From Yersinia rochesterensis (GTDB lineage Bacteria; Pseudomonadota; Gammaproteobacteria; Enterobacterales; Enterobacteriaceae): a DNA stretch of 64,000 bases. The notes under the pieces were generated by a model. That model searched no databases. It saw only the letters and a list, made by a program, of their open reading frames with translations, and was not told the DNA's origin. The position numbers and the translations under genes are program-made. Where the stretch lies: positions 2,232,001 to 2,296,000 of the forward strand of contig NZ_CP032482.1 of the NCBI RefSeq assembly GCF_003600645.1, read 5' to 3'. Position 1 is the first letter of the stretch. Each line of letters starts with the position of its first letter. Below, piece by piece: positions 8,875 to 17,544 of this stretch.

Positions 8875-9501
8875 TCCGAGCTTCCCACCTGAGCCTGATA
8901 GTTTCGACAGTCAATTACACGCTGTAGTTTTCCAGTACGGGGATGTAGCTTAAGATCAGTTTGCCTACACCACTGAACAGATACGACCAACTGACCGTGT
9001 TGGATCAAGCTGGTAATTGATGCGTCTCTTTTCTGAAGATGACGAATCAGCACCTCGGAATTATCGCTGTTCCCTGGGAAAGCAATACATATCGTGAGAT
9101 TATCACAGCCACCAAACTGTTCGATCAGTAACTGCCAGTAACAGTTACCGAGCTGCTCACTAATTAGTGTATTGATTTCATCAGGGAAAAGTGATGCATA
9201 ACCCACTCGCAGGCGGTGCCCAAAGCTACTTCGTCCTTGCAGGATGAACTTACGGTTTTTGCTACCTTGCGGCTCCACCCAAGCTGCAATATCGCCTACC
9301 GGATAGCGAATCATAGGCATAAGAGTACGAGTCAGGTTAGTGATAACCAGCATACCGGAACTATGGGTATCACAAATGGGTTCTTTCGTGATTACGCGCG
9401 AAAGTCACTAGTTGCTCAGGGCTCAGTATAATTTTCTGATTAAGTGTGTCGGTAAGGTGCATTGTCGTAGCATTCGTTTGGTTGGTGTTGGATTTTGTCA
9501 T
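8871..9501 (-). pseudogene. PaaK-like adenylate-forming ligase with a large internal deletion
   Basis: A gene start is visible at 9501 (MTKSNTNQTNATTM ... LSPEQLVTFARNHERTHL), resembling the N-terminal helix of phenylacetate-CoA-ligase-like proteins, but this frame stops after about 43 codons. The other frame then enters mid-domain with EPICDTHSSGMLVITNLTRT, LMPMIRYPVGDIAAW and a C-terminal lobe ending at 8871. The downstream part has no ribosome binding site of its own at the ATG at 9353. About 200 residues, including the nucleotide-binding loop, are missing between them. It was the third acyl-activating gene of the operon and is presumably dead. Confidence 0.7.
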
Positions 9502-9557
9502 AATCAAGTTTTTCTCTTCATTCATTCTGCCTATGGATAAATTCATCGGTTTTATTC

Positions 9558-11963
9558 TTAACGCCGCTTGTCTATCACTAAGGGTTTTTTTCCACTGTGG
9601 GGATGTCGTTCAAATTGCGCGAGTGGTCGGCTACAGACGTCTAGCTTAAGAAGATCCCCGTCCAGAGCAGTGATTAAGTCTGCATCCATACAGATTTTTC
9701 TACGCACACTGTCGGCATCACCGTCAACCAACAGGCGAATAAGTTCGCATCCACAAGAGGAGTATTCGAGAATAAACTGCACAGGGACATTAGCTAATTT
9801 GGCCAACTGTTGAGGTTGAATGAACAGAGTACCGATGCGAATCAGGTCGCCGTGACGCCCCAGCAGTTCGAAGCGTGGGCTGGTAACACCACAAGCACAT
9901 TCCCCCTCGATCCAGCGGCCTATATCACCTATTTCGTAGCGAATGATCTTTTGTCCTTCGCGGGTTATTGATGTAAACAACATACGCCCAGACTCACCTG
10001 GCGCTACAGGTTCATCGTGATCCAAATCAACTATTTCCAGCCATTGGATATCAGTCATTAGATGAAATATGCCTTTTGGACTGGAAGTGCAGGCATGCCC
10101 AAGAGGGCCAGCATCAACTGAACCGTAGAGAGCCGAACAAATAGTATTGATACCGAAGCCTGTGAGAAACGTATGCTGGGTTGATCCCATATGCTCTCCG
10201 GCCAACATTAGCTTTTTGATCCCGCCGTATGCACGTAGCGTTTCATCTTCGCTCAGGAAGAGCTGATAAATGGTGCCGGGCATGCCGATCAGTGTGTCAA
10301 TTTGTTGATTCACTATAAGTTGGGCGATGTCGCTATAGTTGCCATCATGAGGCCCCCCCATGGGATATTGGGGGACTTCCAACTGATTTAGAACAGTGAA
10401 TAAACTCAACAAACCACCATACAGATTACCGCCATACATTAGGTTGAGAACCCTGTCGCTTGCGGGATTCAGCCCGGCAGCGAACAAGCCGTCTGCGGCA
10501 GCTTGCATTTGGCTGTGGTAATCGCGGTAGGTAAACCCGGAAAGCTTTGGTGTACCGCTACTACCTCCACTGCGAAAGAAAAGCTGAGCACAGGGTTGCA
10601 TGGCGCTGTTCTGAAAATCGGTCTTGTCCATAATAGGGTGGTCTTGAAATATAGCGGGAGCCGGTTGATTAAGATTAAGAGTGGCTTGTCGTGGCAGCAT
10701 ATTCGTCGCGAGTGTCACTGATACTCGACGGGCCAGTCGGGTAAGAGCATAGACACCATCATGTGGCTCCCCGGCATAGCTCTCGTGCATCTTTTGTAAT
10801 GAGGTAATGCGGTCAACACCCGCAGCCAACATTAAGTGACTTAGTGTTGTAATATGCCCAGTAGAAACTGCGAGACCACAGGTTTGTAAACGAGTACGCC
10901 AAGGGTGTAGTGCCTGAAGTAGCATTTGTTGCGGTAAAGGACGCAGCAAAACTGTGCGAAATAGCGGTGAAGGCTCGATGGCAGAAACATGCTTCCAGAT
11001 AATACGCCAATTATCACCAGCCCAGATTTTGCCTGGTATATCAGCAAATACTTCATCCATGCGAGTAAAGGCTAGACAGGTAGTGATGTCTGCGGCTTCT
11101 TGTTGATTTGGTATCAACGGAGACCATTGTTTCTGACGGTGCAGCATAGCCTGTGCCAGTTGATTGCCAACATTTCGCAAGATATTGGCATCATCGCTAT
11201 CGACAAAAACAATTTGTGGGCTAGAACATGCTTGCTGATCAAAACGGCAGATTTCATCGGCCAATGCCTCGAAGATATGAGCATCAAGGATATTGTGTTC
11301 CAGATAGGCAAAACTGATCTTATGGCCCCACTCTATCCAGCGGCATCCTGCGGGTAATTGTTTGCGGATGGCTTCAAGTGCTGTATCGCCTCCCCAGGCA
11401 GATACACCATCGGCATACGTCAATAATTGTGGCAGCTCGTCTATCTTGGCTGGCAATACTGCAACGAAATTAGCGAGCTCGCCGGAGTCATCACAATTAA
11501 GAAACGCTTGCAGTAGCTGGATATTAATACCTTGTTCACTGGAGCTTGGGCGCAGCCAATTGATATTGCCTACGAGTAGACTTTCCAGAATAGCGAAAAA
11601 CGGCAGTAACGGAGCATTGCTGGGTGTAATATGTACGACAACACCGAGTGGCCTCCAACTTTCAAAATGTGGTTCGCAGAAATTGATGCGGCGTAACGAA
11701 AAAGGGTTGCTACCTAGTTCACGTTCGATTTTACAGCACAGGGCATCAGGATGACAAAAAGCGATAATTTCCTGCCGTACCCCTTCATCCAGATCCGGTA
11801 GCAACGCATTATCATTTAATCGCTTAATAAAGTGTTCGGCACACTTAATGACTGTTTCGGGTTTGCATGGTCGGGATAGATGGATAGCCAGACGATGCGT
11901 CAGCATAGAAATGGCTTGTTCAAGTGTAAGCGATTTATAGATTTGGCTTTGTATGAGATACAT
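9558..11963 (-). CDS. LuxC-like acyl-CoA reductase fused to a PaaK-like adenylation domain
   Basis: 801-residue two-domain protein from the ATG at 11963 (AGGAG eight bases upstream). Residues ~1-430 are LuxC-like, the NADPH-dependent fatty acyl reductase of bioluminescence: RPLGVVVHITPSNAPLLPFF, GGDTALEAIRKQLP, and a likely catalytic cysteine at about 246 in DQQACSSPQIVFVD. Residues ~440-801 are a PaaK/LuxE-like adenylate-forming domain with the phosphate loop SGGSSGTPKLSG (about 466-477) and the later YEIGDIGRW. The fusion suggests one chain that activates a carboxylic acid and reduces it to an aldehyde. It overlaps the luxE-like gene (stop and start within six bases). Substrate unknown; no luciferase is present. 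Confidence 0.8.
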   Translation of the reverse strand: MYLIQSQIYKSLTLEQAISMLTHRLAIHLSRPCKPETVIKCAEHFIKRLNDNALLPDLDEGVRQEIIAFCHPDALCCKIERELGSNPFSLRRINFCEPHFESWRPLGVVVHITPSNAPLLPFFAILESLLVGNINWLRPSSSEQGINIQLLQAFLNCDDSGELANFVAVLPAKIDELPQLLTYADGVSAWGGDTALEAIRKQLPAGCRWIEWGHKISFAYLEHNILDAHIFEALADEICRFDQQACSSPQIVFVDSDDANILRNVGNQLAQAMLHRQKQWSPLIPNQQEAADITTCLAFTRMDEVFADIPGKIWAGDNWRIIWKHVSAIEPSPLFRTVLLRPLPQQMLLQALHPWRTRLQTCGLAVSTGHITTLSHLMLAAGVDRITSLQKMHESYAGEPHDGVYALTRLARRVSVTLATNMLPRQATLNLNQPAPAIFQDHPIMDKTDFQNSAMQPCAQLFFRSGGSSGTPKLSGFTYRDYHSQMQAAADGLFAAGLNPASDRVLNLMYGGNLYGGLLSLFTVLNQLEVPQYPMGGPHDGNYSDIAQLIVNQQIDTLIGMPGTIYQLFLSEDETLRAYGGIKKLMLAGEHMGSTQHTFLTGFGINTICSALYGSVDAGPLGHACTSSPKGIFHLMTDIQWLEIVDLDHDEPVAPGESGRMLFTSITREGQKIIRYEIGDIGRWIEGECACGVTSPRFELLGRHGDLIRIGTLFIQPQQLAKLANVPVQFILEYSSCGCELIRLLVDGDADSVRRKICMDADLITALDGDLLKLDVCSRPLAQFERHPHSGKKPLVIDKRR

Positions 11964-11965
11964 AC

Positions 11966-13096
11966 TCAAAACTCCTGAATTAGTTCAGATGCCGCGAGAG
12001 CACAACTGCGGGATTTGTGGGCACTTGCGCGGCCAAATAGCTCGAACCAGTCGGTTTGAATACCACAACCACAGGCTTCAGCGCGGTGTAGCACCGCAAG
12101 GTCACTCATGACCACACTATGAGCAGGGCTGGAAGTTATATAGGGCGATATAAACTGGATAAAACCAAGCTGCCCATAATCTTGCACGTCAAAAGTTGTG
12201 GTATCACGAACATATGCTTTGGCGTAAACCGGCACATGGAAATGATGGTTTGGGCATTCAACGTAGGGTACGCAATGTTCAACTGAACCATAACCATCAC
12301 GGCAACGAGTTTCAGGAATACCTAGCTGCTCACTTAACCGGGCGTACAATCTGGTTTTAGGAATCTCCTTATCAGCATGTGTTTTCCACCCACCGCCAAA
12401 GAAGGCTAATGAGTCGGGTGATAGCCTCAGTTCAGGTAGGCCCATTTCACGCATGCGTTCTAGCGCAAACCACATAAAAGCAGGGAATCCCAATATGCGT
12501 ACCGGCTCACCTTCTTCAGCAAATTCTTGCAAAGCACGAATGACGCCGAAAGAATCAAATTCGTGACTTTTTCCTGTTTGGCGTAGAGCATAAACGACGC
12601 GTTTAACTGGCGCATATTTGCAGATAAATTGGTCGGTATAGGCGGTGCCGAGGGTGATGGCACCCGCAGGCTCGTAGCTCAAAAGCAAGTAATTACAGGG
12701 GGTGTCGAGGGTTTCCCAGCCATAATAGCGGAAGATATGGTCAACCATATTTTGAGCCGCATCCATACTACGTTTGTCATAGCACATTCGGCTTTTTTGG
12801 CCTGTAGTGCCAGATGATGTTAGTTCCAAAGCGCCTTCGCCTGACTTGCTTAACAACAAATGTCGCTTGAAATAATTAGCAAAAATAGGGGGCAGTTGTG
12901 ACCAGTCTTGAGGGGCTGCTATCTCATTGGGATCAAAACCGTTGTGGGATAGCCATCGGGCATAATTTGGGGTATGAACAAGGTGGTACGCCACTATTTC
13001 GCGCATGGCAGTATCAAATAGTCGATCTGCATCAACGCCGGATAAAGAGGGTTGTTCGAGTCCACATAGCATATTTACACTGGTGAGATTTATCAC
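11966..13096 (-). CDS. LuxE-like acyl-protein synthetase
   Basis: Adenylate-forming enzyme of the LuxE family, which activates a fatty acid as acyl-AMP and passes it to a cysteine before reduction by LuxC. The phosphate loop ELTSSGTTGQKSRM and the later LAFFGGGWKTHADKEI and DGYGSVEHCVPYVECPNHHF are typical of LuxE. I prefer the GTG at 13096, which has AAGGAAG six bases upstream and gives 376 residues, near the LuxE norm (~370); the frame is open to a TTG at 13150 that overlaps the exporter stop. It lies between the exporter and the LuxC fusion in a tightly packed operon. Confidence 0.82.
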   Translation of the reverse strand: MINLTSVNMLCGLEQPSLSGVDADRLFDTAMREIVAYHLVHTPNYARWLSHNGFDPNEIAAPQDWSQLPPIFANYFKRHLLLSKSGEGALELTSSGTTGQKSRMCYDKRSMDAAQNMVDHIFRYYGWETLDTPCNYLLLSYEPAGAITLGTAYTDQFICKYAPVKRVVYALRQTGKSHEFDSFGVIRALQEFAEEGEPVRILGFPAFMWFALERMREMGLPELRLSPDSLAFFGGGWKTHADKEIPKTRLYARLSEQLGIPETRCRDGYGSVEHCVPYVECPNHHFHVPVYAKAYVRDTTTFDVQDYGQLGFIQFISPYITSSPAHSVVMSDLAVLHRAEACGCGIQTDWFELFGRASAHKSRSCALAASELIQEF

Positions 13097-13142
13097 ATCA
13101 ATCTTCCTTGATAATTGAATGAAAAAGTTTGTTGTCAGCAGA

Positions 13143-14384
13143 TCAGCCAATCAGATTTTCCCGACTCGGGCTACAAAGGTATAAAATGGGTAGTGCGGCG
13201 GCAAAAGCCGAGAAGGTAGCTCCTATAATATAAGCTTCAAGACTATTGCCAGCACCAAGAGTCGTAAGGAGGATGCTACCAAGGCCAAAAATAGCGACCG
13301 ATATCATTCCAAGCATTGCGGAGACAGTACCTTTGCCGCTATCACTTGAAAATAGTGTGATTCTATATAGGGTGGCATTGCAGATGCCGAGGCCGAAAGC
13401 ATAAATCGATAGCCCGGTAATAAGCGCAATGACATGATCGGTAATAAGAATCGTGACTAATGCGAAAGCCAATCCGCACAAAACTGGAAGTAATGCCATA
13501 CGCAGCAATTGTTCAATTGAGAAGTGTTTAATTGTATAATTCAGGGCAAAATTGCCTGCGATTAATGCACCAAATACGGGAAATTGCCACAGTGCATATT
13601 CGGTCATGCTCATACCAAGGTTGTGTACAAGCAGCAGTGGAGACAGCGCTATCCAGGCGAATATAGGTAGGCCAATTAGACCAAGAGCTATGCTGCCCGA
13701 CATAAAGCGCCGATTGTACAACAGGTCGAGATAGGCTTTGATGATGCTGCCAACCTGTAGCGGCTGCAGGGGCAGCTTACTTCCGTCCTTGCGAATCACT
13801 CCAATGGTTTCAGGCATTAACCAGAATAATCCCATCCAAACTAATGCGGCGAGTACGGCAATTAAGATAAACAGCATGCGCCATGTCATAAACGACAGAA
13901 GTGCACTTCCTATTAGCGGACCAAGCAAAGGAGAAAGAAGTGCTATGTTTGAGAAAATGGCCATTAAACGCACGGCATCCGATTCTGCAAAACATTCTTG
14001 AAGTGCAGGGTAACTAACCACGATAACAAATCCTAACCCAATGCCCTGAATGAAACGCAAGGCGATAAACAGGCGGATATCATTAACCCAATAAGTAGCT
14101 AAACACGCCATGGTAAACATCATGCAACCAAATAGCAGTAAAGGGCGGCGGCCAACGCGGTCAGAAAGGGGGCCAATAAGCCATTGGAAAGCAACTCCAC
14201 CCAGCAGATAGGCATTGAGAGATAGAGGAACGTAGCTATTTTCAGCCTGCAAATCAGAGACGACGTTCAGCATGCCTGGCATGATAACATCGCTACCCAC
14301 ATAGGTGAGGAGTTCGAACAAAGAAAGCAGTAGGCAAAATAATAATGCACGATAGGGCGAAATAGGGAGTAATGAATTAGGCAT
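13143..14384 (-). CDS. MdfA-like multidrug exporter of the MFS (DHA1, Bcr/CflA-related)
   Basis: 413-residue 12-helix transporter. The first helix has ELLTYVGSDVIMPGML, matching E. coli MdfA EFSTYIGNDMIQPGML, so the drug/proton residues Glu26 and Asp34 of MdfA have counterparts at E24 and D32. The motif GPLSDRVGRRP and the late GLSIYAFGLGICNATLYRLT-like region also follow MdfA. It is the first gene of the lux-like operon and likely exports its product or protects against it. It begins after an AT-rich promoter region at 14385-14460. Confidence 0.82.
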   Translation of the reverse strand: MPNSLLPISPYRALLFCLLLSLFELLTYVGSDVIMPGMLNVVSDLQAENSYVPLSLNAYLLGGVAFQWLIGPLSDRVGRRPLLLFGCMMFTMACLATYWVNDIRLFIALRFIQGIGLGFVIVVSYPALQECFAESDAVRLMAIFSNIALLSPLLGPLIGSALLSFMTWRMLFILIAVLAALVWMGLFWLMPETIGVIRKDGSKLPLQPLQVGSIIKAYLDLLYNRRFMSGSIALGLIGLPIFAWIALSPLLLVHNLGMSMTEYALWQFPVFGALIAGNFALNYTIKHFSIEQLLRMALLPVLCGLAFALVTILITDHVIALITGLSIYAFGLGICNATLYRITLFSSDSGKGTVSAMLGMISVAIFGLGSILLTTLGAGNSLEAYIIGATFSAFAAALPILYLCSPSRENLIG

Positions 14385-14513
14385 TAACTATCCAGAAAAT
14401 TGTATATTAAGTCGCCACAAACTATATGTTATTTTATAATTTCACTGTCCTTATAAATAATGAAAAAAATTTTTTATATTAGCTTGGTGGGAGTGAAGCT
14501 GCGATTTGACGAG

Positions 14514-14521
14514 CCCTGCCC
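14514..14521 (-). other. KOPS octamer, points left toward dif
   Basis: CCCTGCCC on the plus strand (GGGCAGGG on the minus strand), 11 kb right of dif and oriented toward it, in a non-coding region. Confidence 0.6.
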
Positions 14522-14592
14522 TGAAAATTGTGTAAATACCTATATTCCTATGAGGGGAACAGTACTTAGCGTAGGTTTTCGCCCGTTGGCCC

Positions 14593-14757
14593 TCATACCC
14601 CTAAATCAGTCGGCGTATTCGCAGGGGTCGCCACCGTCGATTTCACCGGCAGAATAGTATGCCCGGCGAGGGCTGCGGGTACCTCGACAGCCTGCGCCCA
14701 TAAAGAGGTACTGAACGCGATACTACTGGCCAGCAGTGCCAAGCGGAATTTACTCAT
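14593..14757 (-). pseudogene. N-terminal remnant of an exported esterase-like/phytase-family protein
   Basis: The frame from the ATG at 14757 begins with a clear signal peptide (MSKFRLALLASSIAFSTSLW, then AQA) and continues EVPAALAGHTILPVKSTVA before stopping at codon 55. This start resembles the exported esterase-like (phytase-like) proteins of Yersinia that are several hundred residues long, as I remember them. The rest is missing and the following ~190 bp hold no recognisable continuation, so I read a 3' deletion. A 110-codon frame open from 14922 adds only unrelated upstream residues. Confidence 0.5.
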
Positions 14758-14920
14758 ATGCATGTTAAGTCCCCTAATTGTTTTTATTGCCCAAAGGTAA
14801 AAAGCAATTTCACTATAGGGAGCGGGAATGACAGAAATATTATCCCTGTTATTCTTTATGATTGAGGCATAATCACTATGAGTATTATTAATTTCGTATT
14901 CATTCGCAAAAAGGTCATCC

Positions 14921-15769
14921 ATGATGAAAGATAACGAATATCAGCCACCGAAAGTCTGGACAGAAAACAACGCCAGCGGCGGTGTGTGGTCGAAAATCAA
15001 CCGCCCGACGGCGGGTGCCAGATATGAAGCTAGCCTACCTATTGGTAAACACCCATTGCAGCTGTATTCCATGGGGACGCCGAATGGTCAGAAGGTCACC
15101 ATTCTGCTGGAGGAGTTGTTGGCTTTGGGCGAAAAAGGTGCGGAATATGATGCTCATCTGATTCGTATCGGCGAGGGTGATCAGTTCTCAAGTGGTTTTG
15201 TTGCCGTCAATCCAAATTCAAAGATCCCAGCCTTGATGGACCATTCAACCACCCCGCCGATCAGGGTATTTGAATCTGGTGCTATTTTGCTTTATTTAGC
15301 AGATAAATTCGGCCATTTCCTGCCAAAATCGCCTGCGGCAAGAACCGAAGCGCTCAATTGGCTGTTTTGGTTACAGGGCGCAGCCCCCTATTTAGGCGGC
15401 GGTTTCGGTCATTTTTATCACTATGCACCGGTAAAAATCGAATACGCCATCGACCGTTTCACCATGGAAGCCAAACGTCAGCTCGATTTGCTCAATACAC
15501 AGCTCGCGACTCATGAATATATCGCCGGTGATGAGTATTCTATTGCGGATATTGCTATCTGGCCGTGGTATGGCAATTTGGTGTTGGGTTTGCAATATGA
15601 GGCGGGTGAATTCCTGGATGTGAAATCCTATCCCCACCTAATACGTTGGACTGAAACTATTGCCAAGCGCCCTGCGGTACAGCGCGGCCGTATCGTCAAT
15701 AAAACCTGGGGTGCAGCAGAAGAACAGTTAGCTGAACGTCATGATGCTTCCGATTTTGACCACTTATAA
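14921..15769 (+). CDS. yghU: Glutathione S-transferase-like disulfide-bond oxidoreductase YghU
   Basis: 282-residue cytoplasmic thioredoxin-fold protein that uses glutathione to reduce disulfides. Long stretches match E. coli YghU as I remember it, for example GKHPLQLYS, GTPNGQKVTI, LIRIG-GDQFSSGFV, VNPNSKIPAL and FLGGGFGHFYHYAPVKIEYA. The N-terminal thioredoxin domain spans about 45-130 and the helical GST domain about 140-265. Start ATG at 14921 has AAGG seven bases upstream. Single-gene unit, convergent with norR. Confidence 0.93.
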   Translation: MMKDNEYQPPKVWTENNASGGVWSKINRPTAGARYEASLPIGKHPLQLYSMGTPNGQKVTILLEELLALGEKGAEYDAHLIRIGEGDQFSSGFVAVNPNSKIPALMDHSTTPPIRVFESGAILLYLADKFGHFLPKSPAARTEALNWLFWLQGAAPYLGGGFGHFYHYAPVKIEYAIDRFTMEAKRQLDLLNTQLATHEYIAGDEYSIADIAIWPWYGNLVLGLQYEAGEFLDVKSYPHLIRWTETIAKRPAVQRGRIVNKTWGAAEEQLAERHDASDFDHL

Positions 15770-15793
15770 CTGACTTTTCTTAATCAAGAACAT

Positions 15794-15829
15794 CGCCCTA
15801 ACGCCCTATTCTCACCGGGTTTTAGGGCG
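15794..15829. terminator. Hairpin between convergent yghU and norR
   Basis: Perfect 8-bp stem CGCCCTAA / TTAGGGCG with a 20-nt loop, followed on the plus strand by GTTATTT. It sits in the 65-bp gap between two convergent stop codons and likely ends both transcripts. Confidence 0.6.
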
Positions 15830-15834
15830 GTTAT

Positions 15835-17382
15835 TTAGCCAGATCGTTTGATGCCCAGCCGCTTAGCAAGACGGTGCAGGTTGCCGGTGTCAAGCTCAAG
15901 AGCGCGAGCACAAGCCGACCAATTCATCCCCTTTTCTTTTAGCACCTTAGTTATTAATTGCCGCTGAAAATCACGGGTGGCAGATTGTAAATTTTGCGGG
16001 GCTATATTTTTATCATCGCTAAATATCTCGTGTGAAATACTCGGCGCTGCTGACGCGACAATATTAAATAAGTCAGGATATAAAAAGTATGACTCTGCCG
16101 GATGTTGTGAGGCGCGAGCTAATACCGCCGCGCGGTAAATAGCATGTTCCAGCTCACGGACATTCCCCGGCCAACGGTAATTTTCAAGCATAGCCAATGT
16201 CGCTGGCGGAATACCTAATTGCTTGATGGCTAATTTCTTTCTTATTCGCTCAACAAAAAATCCCGCCAGTAGAATGATATCCCCTTTTCTTTCTCTCAGT
16301 GGCGGAACATGTAACGGGAATACACTGAGCCGGTGGAACAAATCAACGCGAAAACGCCCTTCGATAACAGCTTGTTTCAGGTCACAGTTAGTGGCTGCAA
16401 TAATACGCACATTGACCCGCTTGGTGCTGTCATCACCCACTCTTTGTAAGTCACCATATTGGATAACACGCAGCAATTTGGCCTGAAGCACCAAAGAAAG
16501 TTCGCCAATTTCGTCCAGAAAAAGGGTTCCATTATCAGCAATTTCAAATTTGCCGGTTCTGTCATGTATCGCACCGGTAAAAGCGCCCTTAACATGACCA
16601 AACAATTCACTCTCGGCCACATTTTCCGGTAATGCCGCACAGTTTAAATAGATAAGCGCGTTGGTCGCTCTGGGGGATAAATGGTGAATTGCCTTGGCAA
16701 CCAGTTCTTTCCCTACCCCGGTTTCGCCGGTGATCAACACATTCAATTCTGATCCGGCAACGACTTCGATTTCATGCTTAAGTTGCAGTATCAACGGCGA
16801 AAGGCCAATCATCTCATCTTCTGAATGTTGAACTATCTGCTTGTGGATATTTAAAGAGCTGACTGTGGGCACAGCTTGTTTTTCTAAAACATCCACTAAC
16901 AGCGCATTATTCAGTGCTGAGGAGGCCAATACTCCAATCAGTTTCAGCTCTTCATCACTAAATCTGTCAAATTGAGCAGGATTCATACTGTCGAAAGTCA
17001 ACGCACCGATAAGTTCTTGATCAGCAAATAAAGGTAAACCAATGCAGGCATGAACTTTAAGTTCATCATGGCCAGGGATCAAGCCGTCGTAAGGGTCAGG
17101 AAGGTGGCTGTCCGTGGGGAAACGCACCACATTACCGGCGCGAGCAATAGCTTCTAGCCGAGGATGAGATGACAGCGAAAAACGTCTTCCCAACACATCG
17201 GGTGATAGGCCATCAATCGCTAGTGGGCGAAACAATTGATGTTCATAACGCAACAGCGCCGAAGCATCACATTGTAATAATTGCCTTAAGCTGCTGATTA
17301 ATTTTTGAAAACGGTCCTGCCCAGATAAACCGCTTTGTAGCTCAATGGCTATTTGAGCGAGCGATTGAATGGATAAACTCAT
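15835..17382 (-). CDS. norR: NorR, nitric-oxide-responsive sigma-54 activator
   Basis: 515 residues (E. coli 504). An N-terminal GAF domain (~1-170) binds NO at a non-haem iron; a cysteine in the context HACIGLPL fits a known iron ligand. The central AAA+ domain (~195-430) has Walker A GETGVGKE, the sigma-54-contacting loop GAFTGA and Walker [11 protein letters not shown] Fis-type helix-turn-helix ([20 protein letters not shown]) ends the protein. NO relieves GAF repression so NorR activates norVW, which is divergent; three NorR boxes lie between them. Confidence 0.96.
   Translation of the reverse strand: MSLSIQSLAQIAIELQSGLSGQDRFQKLISSLRQLLQCDASALLRYEHQLFRPLAIDGLSPDVLGRRFSLSSHPRLEAIARAGNVVRFPTDSHLPDPYDGLIPGHDELKVHACIGLPLFADQELIGALTFDSMNPAQFDRFSDEELKLIGVLASSALNNALLVDVLEKQAVPTVSSLNIHKQIVQHSEDEMIGLSPLILQLKHEIEVVAGSELNVLITGETGVGKELVAKAIHHLSPRATNALIYLNCAALPENVAESELFGHVKGAFTGAIHDRTGKFEIADNGTLFLDEIGELSLVLQAKLLRVIQYGDLQRVGDDSTKRVNVRIIAATNCDLKQAVIEGRFRVDLFHRLSVFPLHVPPLRERKGDIILLAGFFVERIRKKLAIKQLGIPPATLAMLENYRWPGNVRELEHAIYRAAVLARASQHPAESYFLYPDLFNIVASAAPSISHEIFSDDKNIAPQNLQSATRDFQRQLITKVLKEKGMNWSACARALELDTGNLHRLAKRLGIKRSG
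16711..16718 (-). other. KOPS octamer within norR, points left toward dif
   Basis: CCCTACCC on the plus strand (GGGTAGGG on the minus strand), oriented toward dif. Confidence 0.55.
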
Positions 17383-17387
17383 GTATT

Positions 17388-17443
17388 GTCATTCCGACAC
17401 TGTATTGGTCTTTATGACAATAATCCGATAGTGTCCAAATGAC
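17388..17443 (+). promoter_or_regulatory. Three NorR enhancer boxes upstream of norV
   Basis: Three GT-N7-AC elements occur in the norR-norV gap: GTCATTCCGAC at 17388-17398, GTCTTTATGAC at 17408-17418 and GTCCAAATGAC at 17433-17443. E. coli norVW also uses three NorR sites with this core. They lie 43-98 bp upstream of the sigma-54 promoter, suited to looping by a NorR hexamer. Confidence 0.85.
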
Positions 17444-17485
17444 AAACGTTAAATTTTAAATCAATAAAATCAATTGGATAAATAC

Positions 17486-17501
17486 TGGCATGCTCTTTGC
17501 T
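17486..17501 (+). promoter_or_regulatory. Sigma-54 promoter of norVW
   Basis: TGGCATGCTCTTTGCT matches the -24/-12 consensus TGGCACG-N4-TTGCW with one difference. It lies 44 bp upstream of the norV ATG and downstream of three NorR boxes, as in E. coli. Confidence 0.92.
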
Positions 17502-17544
17502 ATTTATAGTGAGGTTCTTCATTCACTTTAGTAAGGAACGGTTC

